The notes under the pieces are model-generated. The model was given only the letters and a program-made list of their open reading frames with translations. It did not search any database and had not been told where the DNA came from. This document shows positions 7,844-11,559 of a stretch of DNA of 11,559 nt, piece after piece. Position 1 is the first letter of the stretch. Every line of letters begins with the position of its first letter. The position numbers and the translations under genes are program-made. The stretch is from an uncultured Erysipelotrichaceae bacterium (lineage in GTDB: Bacteria; Bacillota_I; Bacilli_A; Erysipelotrichales; Erysipelotrichaceae), in assembly GCA_900319505.1 (NCBI GenBank), contig ONOV01000182.1, positions 1 through 11,559 on the forward strand, in the 5' to 3' direction.

Positions 7844-8661
7844 CATATCAGCCCATACGCTTTCATGGCCTTGTATACGCCGTCATTCTCCACCGTATCC
7901 GTAACGCAGTCAGCCTTCTGCTTCACATCATCTGAGGCATTGCCCATGGCTGTACCGACGGCACATGTTTCAAGCATTTCCACATCATTACCGGAATCGC
8001 CAAAGCCATACGTATCATTCATATCCATGCCAAGCATCTGTACCACCCTGATGATGGCACTGCCTTTATTGACATCCTGCCGGGTAATCTCCCCGGACCG
8101 TCTGCCTTCATTCACATGAAAGCCGGCCGTTGCCGCCAGATGCAGAGAAGGATCCATATGCGCCATGAAGTCATTCATGATCTCTTCACTGTCAAAACCA
8201 ATATCAATCTTGAGAATGTCTTCATGGCGATAGGCTTCAAAATCAGAAGCGCCAAGATACTTCATCCTTTCCGCCAGTGTCCTGAAACGGGGATCCTTCT
8301 TCACCATCTCTTCCGTGCGCTTCATTTCCTTTTCATTCTTGAAGCTGATATAGGAAGACATGACCGTATAGGCACCTGCCTTTTCCTCTGCCTGTATCAA
8401 TGTCTTCTGGACAATGTCATGAGGAATCGGGCTCGTTTCCAGAATCTGATCATGGTAATAAATGCCTGCGCCATTGCAGAAAATCACACCGTCATACGGT
8501 ACACCTTCAATACTGCTCAGCGCATTGAGATGGCGGCCGGTAGCGATAAAACACGTATGACCGTTCTCTCTTGCCCGCGTAATGGCTTTTATGGCACCTG
8601 GTATTAACCCGATGTCATGAGAAAGTATTGTTCCATCTATATCAAAGAATAAGCAGCTCAT
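7843..8661 (-). CDS. Cof-type HAD-superfamily sugar-phosphate phosphatase
   Basis: This is a cytoplasmic Mg2+-dependent phosphatase of the HAD class IIB (Cof) group, usually acting on small phosphorylated metabolites; the substrate cannot be told from sequence. The 272 residues show motif I FFDIDGTI with nucleophile D7 and general acid D9, motif II in IATGR, motif III Lys199 in DVNKGSAI and motif IV GFGDSGNDVEM with D222 and D226. The cap domain lies between motifs II and III. The start at 8661 puts the DxD motif at the usual distance from the N terminus, but there is no clear ribosome binding site upstream (only GGGC), and no convincing promoter between the start and a terminator-like hairpin at 8685-8706. 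Expression by read-through or an RNA-based control is therefore possible. Confidence 0.92.
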   Translation of the reverse strand: MSCLFFDIDGTILSHDIGLIPGAIKAITRARENGHTCFIATGRHLNALSSIEGVPYDGVIFCNGAGIYYHDQILETSPIPHDIVQKTLIQAEEKAGAYTVMSSYISFKNEKEMKRTEEMVKKDPRFRTLAERMKYLGASDFEAYRHEDILKIDIGFDSEEIMNDFMAHMDPSLHLAATAGFHVNEGRRSGEITRQDVNKGSAIIRVVQMLGMDMNDTYGFGDSGNDVEMLETCAVGTAMGNASDDVKQKADCVTDTVENDGVYKAMKAYGLI

Positions 8662-8675
8662 ACGCCCATGATAAC

Positions 8676-8706
8676 AGAAAAAGACAATCTGCGGGGGAGC
8701 AGACTG
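8676..8706 (-). terminator. C-loop hairpin with U-tract on the - strand, upstream of the HAD gene
   Basis: Read on the - strand, CAGTCTGC (8706-8699) pairs with GCAGATTG (8692-8685) in an 8-bp stem including one G-U, around a TCCCCC loop, followed by TCTTTTT down to about 8678. On the + strand the same bases have an A-C mismatch, so the structure favours the - strand. It can end the transcript of the zinc-ribbon gene or of a separate small RNA, or attenuate transcription into the HAD gene, whose start is only 15 bases past the T-run. Confidence 0.6.
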
Positions 8707-8866
8707 CCTTTACGGGAAGTGTCCATAACTGGTGCGGGGAACACCTGATTATGAACTGGGAGATTATGAATTCAGATGTATTACATCTGACACCTATAAA
8801 GTAATACATTTCGGACTTCATTGGAATGGCCGAAATGTGAAGATTTTCTGAATTTTTTCTTTCCGC
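8707..8866 (-). other. Structured non-coding stretch with dyads and a C-rich loop
   Basis: This stretch has no credible open frame. On the - strand it contains, in order: a 9-bp hairpin with arms 8838-8830 and 8814-8806 (ACATTTCGG/CCGAAATGT), 28 bases after the zinc-ribbon stop; an 8-bp hairpin with arms 8790-8783 and 8779-8772 around a 3-base loop; and a 5-bp hairpin GGTGT-TCCCC-GCACC at 8745-8731. The last loop exposes the same UCCCC motif as the terminator hairpin that follows. ATGTATTAC at 8776-8784 is also repeated inverted at 8801-8809, which allows an alternative fold. It may be a long 3' untranslated region, a small RNA or a leader; I cannot find a clear promoter. Confidence 0.45.
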
Positions 8867-9388
8867 TTACTTCTTCAGTGCATCGAAATAAGGTTCAATC
8901 AGCTTCAGGAATTCTTTCCAGTATACCGGATAGGCATTAACACCTTTGAAGGTATACTCCTCATCATCGGAAACACTGACAGTTAATTCCCAGGCATTAT
9001 TTGCCATGATCTCACGGCCGTCATTGACCGGATAGTACTCTCTGTCCCAGTCCATGACATACAGCTTGTCAAACAGCGCTTCCTTCAGCATATGCCAGTC
9101 CTTTTCACTTAATACATCAGCGACCTTATCGACACCGCCCTTATTGGCATCATACACTTCAAACAGACAGCTGCCGTCATGATCCTCCTGGATTCTGAGA
9201 TGTACACTGCCGCTGAGCCAGTCGCCATATCTGTAGCGCAGTCCCTTCACTGCATCCACCATGAGCGTACCATCATCAGAAACTGCCGGTCTGCCGAAAT
9301 CCATATGGCAGGTATGGCAGTGGAGATAAGACTCTACTGCATAAACATCTTTACTTCCGCAATGCGGACATACAGGATTTTTAGCCAT
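8867..9388 (-). CDS. Zinc-ribbon hypothetical protein
   Basis: I do not recognise the family. The 173-residue protein starts with a zinc ribbon, C7-P-H-C10 and C24-H-T-C27, followed by an acidic domain with many aromatic residues and near its end the stretch YTFKGVNAYPVYWKEFL. There is no signal peptide or membrane span, so it is probably cytoplasmic. I chose the ATG at 9388 because GGAGG lies 11 bases upstream and a -10/-35 pair is placed just before that. An in-frame ATG at 9406 would overlap this ribosome site, and the frame can be read open back to 9565 only by running through the promoter into the kinase gene. It lies downstream of the kinase gene in the same direction but with its own promoter. 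Confidence 0.8.
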   Translation of the reverse strand: MAKNPVCPHCGSKDVYAVESYLHCHTCHMDFGRPAVSDDGTLMVDAVKGLRYRYGDWLSGSVHLRIQEDHDGSCLFEVYDANKGGVDKVADVLSEKDWHMLKEALFDKLYVMDWDREYYPVNDGREIMANNAWELTVSVSDDEEYTFKGVNAYPVYWKEFLKLIEPYFDALKK

Positions 9389-9417
9389 GAATTGATATTC
9401 CTCCATCGTGCCTATAC

Positions 9418-9445
9418 ATTGTAACGGATGATTTCTGCAAATCAA
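9418..9445 (-). promoter_or_regulatory. Putative promoter of the zinc-ribbon gene
   Basis: On the - strand TTGATT (9445-9440) and TACAAT (9423-9418) are 16 bases apart, with a 5' end expected near 9411 and the GGAGG ribosome site about 10 bases further. The boxes match the sigma-A consensus at 4 of 6 and 5 of 6. This placement is the main reason for the shorter start of the gene. Confidence 0.6.
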
Positions 9446-9470
9446 CTTAAATGCAGGTAAAAAAAGAACG

Positions 9471-10055
9471 TCACTTTTCCATGAAAATGAAGTCACTGAT
9501 TTCTTCAATGTGTTCACTTCTGAAGTACAGTTCTTCCAGAGGAATCCACCGTCTGACAAAGTCAATATACTTTGCGCCTTCCCGCTTCATCAGACGCTTC
9601 CTTCTGGTTTCTTCATCACACTGTACAAAAACCGTCATCGTATAGAAGCGTCTCAGACTCGCATACATACTGTAAGACCCTTCTACAACCAGCTTTTTTC
9701 CAGGGTACGTTAAAAAAGTTTTTCCGGGTTCAAATGTCTCATGATCGAACTTCTGCCATGTAAACGGGTTTCCCTGGCACCACTTCTCCAGGTATGCCTC
9801 TACCCTTTCATGGTCTACATTCTCTCCTGGGGTACGGTATCTTTCCGGTGTTCTCTGTTCCTTACGGAGATAGAAATCATCCATGTGAAGCACATCAGAA
9901 TGCAGCGTTTCTGCCAGTTTATTTCCCAATGTACTCTTCCCGGAACCGCACCTGCCGTCTATGGCAATAACCCATGGTTCATCCAGTTTTTCCGCTATTC
10001 TGACAAGCTCATCAAAAGCTTCCAGCTTCATACTATTTTTATTATATGACATCAT
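9471..10055 (-). CDS. Uridine-kinase-like P-loop kinase
   Basis: This is a P-loop NTPase of the uridine kinase / phosphoribulokinase group, 194 residues, probably phosphorylating a nucleoside or other small molecule in the cytoplasm. The Walker A motif GRCGSGKST is at 34-42, followed by the acidic substrate-site motif HMDDFYLR, then RYRTPGENVDHERV. A Walker B-like strand LVVEGSYSM and a lid region CDEETRRKRLMKREG follow. These features match udk-like proteins, but the substrate cannot be fixed, so I give no symbol. ATG at 10055 and 10052 are both possible; GGGAAAT just upstream is a modest ribosome site. A terminator-like hairpin lies only 18 bases before the start, with no recognisable promoter in between, which suggests read-through or attenuation. 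Confidence 0.87.
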   Translation of the reverse strand: MMSYNKNSMKLEAFDELVRIAEKLDEPWVIAIDGRCGSGKSTLGNKLAETLHSDVLHMDDFYLRKEQRTPERYRTPGENVDHERVEAYLEKWCQGNPFTWQKFDHETFEPGKTFLTYPGKKLVVEGSYSMYASLRRFYTMTVFVQCDEETRRKRLMKREGAKYIDFVRRWIPLEELYFRSEHIEEISDFIFMEK

Positions 10056-10072
10056 ATTTCCCGTGCAACAGT

Positions 10073-10109
10073 AAAAGAGAAAAAGCCCTCAATGGGCTCT
10101 TTCTCTTTT
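10073..10109 (-). terminator. Strong intrinsic terminator on the - strand
   Basis: On the - strand AGCCC (10098-10094) pairs with GGGCT (10088-10084) around a 5-base loop, below which the A-rich arm (10109-10100) pairs with the T-rich arm (10082-10073) after a single mismatch. The second arm supplies the U-tract TTTTTCTCTTTT. The + strand version also looks functional, but no + strand gene ends here, so a - strand transcript beginning within 10110-10350 is the simplest user. Confidence 0.85.
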
Positions 10110-10187
10110 ATTTAAGGGGATAGAATATTTGGCTGATCGCTAAGGGGGGAGCAATCATATGAGCCAAAACAAGTCTTTTTCAACTTG
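10074..10187 (-). ncRNA. Candidate small RNA or attenuating leader with C-rich loop
   Basis: The - strand between a TATTATACT box (10200-10192) and the terminator folds into consecutive hairpins. The first is CAAGT/ACTTG at 10187-10170. The second has outer arms TTTGGCT (10168-10162) and AGCCAAA (10134-10128), inner arms GATTGC (10156-10151) and GCGATC (10140-10135) with one mismatch, and a ten-base loop TCCCCCCTTA. A linker holds a second C-run, TATCCCCTTAA, at 10122-10112, and the terminator hairpin comes last. About 110 nt would be transcribed. C-rich unpaired motifs of this kind are known in Firmicute sRNAs such as RsaE/RoxS, which pair with ribosome binding sites. The -10 box is good but no -35 is convincing. 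The alternative is a leader controlling the kinase gene immediately downstream. Confidence 0.5.
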
Positions 10188-10191
10188 CAAT

Positions 10192-10200
10192 AGTATAATA
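10192..10200 (-). promoter_or_regulatory. Possible -10 box of the candidate small RNA
   Basis: Reading the - strand gives TATTATACT, containing TATACT (10197-10192) and TATTAT (10200-10195), at the right distance before the first hairpin. The + strand reading of the same bases is TATAAT (10194-10199). Neither direction has a good -35 at 16-18 bases, so direction cannot be decided from this site alone. Confidence 0.35.
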
Positions 10201-10217
10201 GGAAACCGCTTTCGCAG

Positions 10218-10246
10218 AATTGTGTCGTAAATATGTGCAATTGTGT
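10218..10246 (+). repeat. Direct repeat AATTGTGT x2, 21-base period
   Basis: AATTGTGT occurs at 10218-10225 and 10239-10246, exactly two helical turns apart, just upstream of the putative promoter of the recombinase-like gene. A half copy in the opposite direction (ACACAA) is at 10306-10311. The spacing suits a dimeric regulator or recombinase binding site; no factor is known. Confidence 0.4.
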
Positions 10247-10272
10247 GAAAGAAGGATTTCCCCTGCAGCCCT

Positions 10273-10301
10273 TGTATTTACATACCCTTATCAACTAGAA
10301 T
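10273..10301 (+). promoter_or_regulatory. Putative promoter of the recombinase-like gene
   Basis: TTGTAT (10273-10278) and TAGAAT (10296-10301) are 17 bases apart and would start a transcript near 10308, leaving a leader of about 40 bases before ATG 10350. The -10 matches at 5 of 6; the -35 keeps only TTG. Confidence 0.4.
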
Positions 10302-10349
10302 CAGAACACAAGAAGATATGATTTTCTATATATCTCGGGAGGGGTAATA

Positions 10350-11498
10350 ATGAAATCCAGAGTACCCGTAGGACTCACAGAGAGTCAATGGGATTCCATC
10401 ATGGACGGACTGGCAGACCATCCCTCTACTATGAATGATTATCGCAAGATTATCAATCTTCTTCATACGTATGATAACGGTCGTCTCCATATTACATCCA
10501 TGACAAAACAAGACGCCGAAGATTACTTCGGCATGCTCGAGAAACGGGCCAGTGATGGCGAAATGAGTACAAATACGGTTCACCGTTATGAGGCAACCCT
10601 TCGTTCGATCGGCAGACGCATGCAGGCTCACCCGGAGACGTTCCCGGATTATGAGAATCCTTTCTCCGGCATCCTTCATGATGAAGTCCGCAATAAGACA
10701 CGCTATACGGCTGAAACATTCGCTGATCCCAAGGACATCCACAAAATCATCAGGGTTCTGCCGGAGTTTTCTCATGAAAGAAGAATCCTGCTGGAACTGA
10801 TGCTGTTTGTCGGATTAAGGCCGAAGCACATCGAGCACCTTACGTTTTCGGACTTTACACCAAATCCAAAGCATCCGAAAACAGAACTCATTCTGTCCTT
10901 TAACGAAGGGACCTTTACCGAAAAGACCAGCAGTAAGAACGCTGTCCTGAAGGCTGACAAGGACGCAAAGCTTGTCAACCATACTGCCGGCGGCAATATG
11001 ACCTGGCAGGTAACCGGCAGATGGTGCTTCTTTGAGAACTATACAGCGTCTCTCAGAAAGTATCATCCATCCCTTGGCCTGATCCGTGATGATCGTCCTT
11101 ATTTCATGACCTCACGCCATCAGCCTTATACCTACCGTGCCCAGCATCATCTTGTCCAGGAAGCCTGCTGCAGGGCTGGTCTGGAATCAGGTGCTGTCAC
11201 ACCTTACCAGCTCAGTCTCTACGGTTCCGTCAGTTCCTATCTGATCATGCAGACACTGACCAAGCATGAACAGCTGAAGAATTCTCTATCCTATGCAAGA
11301 CTCCTGGATGAAAAAAACAGAATCCTGCGTGAGATGCGCAATGCGGAAATGGTATTTTTACCGCTGGCGCAGAATGGCTGGATCGGGGAATGGGTCAATG
11401 ATGTATACCCGGCCAACCGCAAAGAAAGAATTGATGAAATTGTTTCTCAGCTTGGCTCTGATGCCCTGTATCGGATTGTCGGTGTGGATAAGCCATAG
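10350..11498 (+). CDS. Tyrosine-recombinase-like protein with degenerate catalytic site
   Basis: The 382-residue protein has the two-domain layout of tyrosine recombinases. Residues about 8-115 look like a core-binding (SAM-like) domain with helices around NDYRKIINLLHTY and NTVHRYEATLRSIGRRM. The catalytic-type domain follows, with box I FVGLRPKHIEHLTF carrying the conserved Arg157. The box II position is VTPYQLSLYGS (283-293), where the usual H-x-L-R-H reads Y286-Q-L-S289-L290, so both histidines and the second arginine are missing. No C-terminal stretch has the usual nucleophile context; Y315 in SLSYARLL is the only nearby tyrosine. It may therefore bind DNA without cutting it, or be a decayed integrase with an intact frame. 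The start is firm: GGGAGGGG at 10337-10344, 5 bases before ATG. It stands alone with its own terminator. Confidence 0.75.
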   Translation: MKSRVPVGLTESQWDSIMDGLADHPSTMNDYRKIINLLHTYDNGRLHITSMTKQDAEDYFGMLEKRASDGEMSTNTVHRYEATLRSIGRRMQAHPETFPDYENPFSGILHDEVRNKTRYTAETFADPKDIHKIIRVLPEFSHERRILLELMLFVGLRPKHIEHLTFSDFTPNPKHPKTELILSFNEGTFTEKTSSKNAVLKADKDAKLVNHTAGGNMTWQVTGRWCFFENYTASLRKYHPSLGLIRDDRPYFMTSRHQPYTYRAQHHLVQEACCRAGLESGAVTPYQLSLYGSVSSYLIMQTLTKHEQLKNSLSYARLLDEKNRILREMRNAEMVFLPLAQNGWIGEWVNDVYPANRKERIDEIVSQLGSDALYRIVGVDKP

Positions 11499-11514
11499 TC
11501 CCATTGAACTGACG

Positions 11515-11549
11515 AAAGCACTTCTGCAGATGCAGAAGTGTTTTATTTT
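11515..11549 (+). terminator. Intrinsic terminator after the recombinase-like gene
   Basis: AAAGCACTTCTGC-type arm (11515-11527) pairs with GCAGAAGTGTTTT (11532-11544) in a 13-bp stem with an AGAT loop, one G-U at 11518/11541, followed by ATTTT. It lies 16 bases after the TAG stop and would close the single-gene unit. Confidence 0.88.
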
Positions 11550-11559
11550 GCGCCTGTAA

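Noticed and set aside
8700..8850. Insertion sequence remnant
   Set aside because: The dyads and the GTGTCCA stretch recall transposon ends, but there is no transposase fragment, no matching pair of terminal repeats and no target duplication visible.
9446..9470. Terminator after the kinase gene (T-run TTCTTTTTTT on the - strand)
   Set aside because: Only a 5-bp AAAAG/CTTTT stem can be drawn before the T-run, too weak to call. The zinc-ribbon gene has its own promoter anyway.
9389..9565. N-terminal extension of the zinc-ribbon protein back to 9565
   Set aside because: The extension overlaps the kinase coding region and the predicted promoter, and adds no recognisable domain; the start at 9388 has a GGAGG site.
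10112..10294. 60-codon open frame on the - strand in the intergenic space
   Set aside because: No ribosome binding site, an odd cysteine-rich composition with no known family, and it crosses the candidate promoter and hairpins. A structured RNA explains the region better.
11293..11559. Open frame on the + strand running to the right edge
   Set aside because: It is in a different frame inside the recombinase-like gene and then runs through the terminator hairpin; no start signals.

Overview
The window reads as a mid-GC Bacillota chromosome. The protein sequences (KtrAB-type and TrkAH-type potassium transport, a Cof-type phosphatase, a uridine-kinase-like enzyme), the strong GGAGG-like ribosome binding sites and the short intrinsic terminators all fit this. 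An Erysipelotrichia-like gut Firmicute is my best guess, but that placement is inference. There is no tRNA, rRNA, CRISPR array or intact insertion sequence.

Bases 1-7843 form a potassium homeostasis island on the + strand. The first unit is ktrB (channel-like subunit), ktrA (single RCK regulator), an unnamed 63-residue membrane protein with a very basic tail, kdpD and kdpE. These genes are packed with gaps of 5 and 12 bases and then overlaps of 4 and 11 bases. A hairpin after kdpE and a promoter-like pair of boxes separate this unit from a second one, trkA (double RCK) and trkH, which ends at a strong terminator shared with a convergent gene. No kdpFABC genes are present, so this KdpDE pair is physically tied to Ktr and Trk rather than to the Kdp ATPase. 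KdpD is a short form that begins directly with its universal-stress-protein-like domain, and that domain carries a motif resembling the cyclic-di-AMP-binding signature of staphylococcal KdpD. A plausible model is a K+ / c-di-AMP-responsive kinase controlling one or both low-cost K+ uptake systems.

Bases 7843-10055 hold three genes on the - strand: a Cof-type HAD phosphatase, a short zinc-ribbon protein of unknown function, and a uridine-kinase-like P-loop kinase.

Two non-coding pockets stand out. On the - strand, 8676-8866 and 10073-10190 each contain hairpins with C-rich loops (UCCCC or UCCCCC type) and each ends in an intrinsic terminator placed just upstream of a start codon (the HAD gene and the kinase gene). 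They look either like small RNAs of the C-rich-loop class or like attenuating leaders. I consider the 10073-10187 element the best candidate for something undescribed in this window.

Bases 10350-11498 (+ strand) encode a protein with the fold of a tyrosine recombinase in which the second catalytic box has lost all its catalytic residues, followed by its own terminator.
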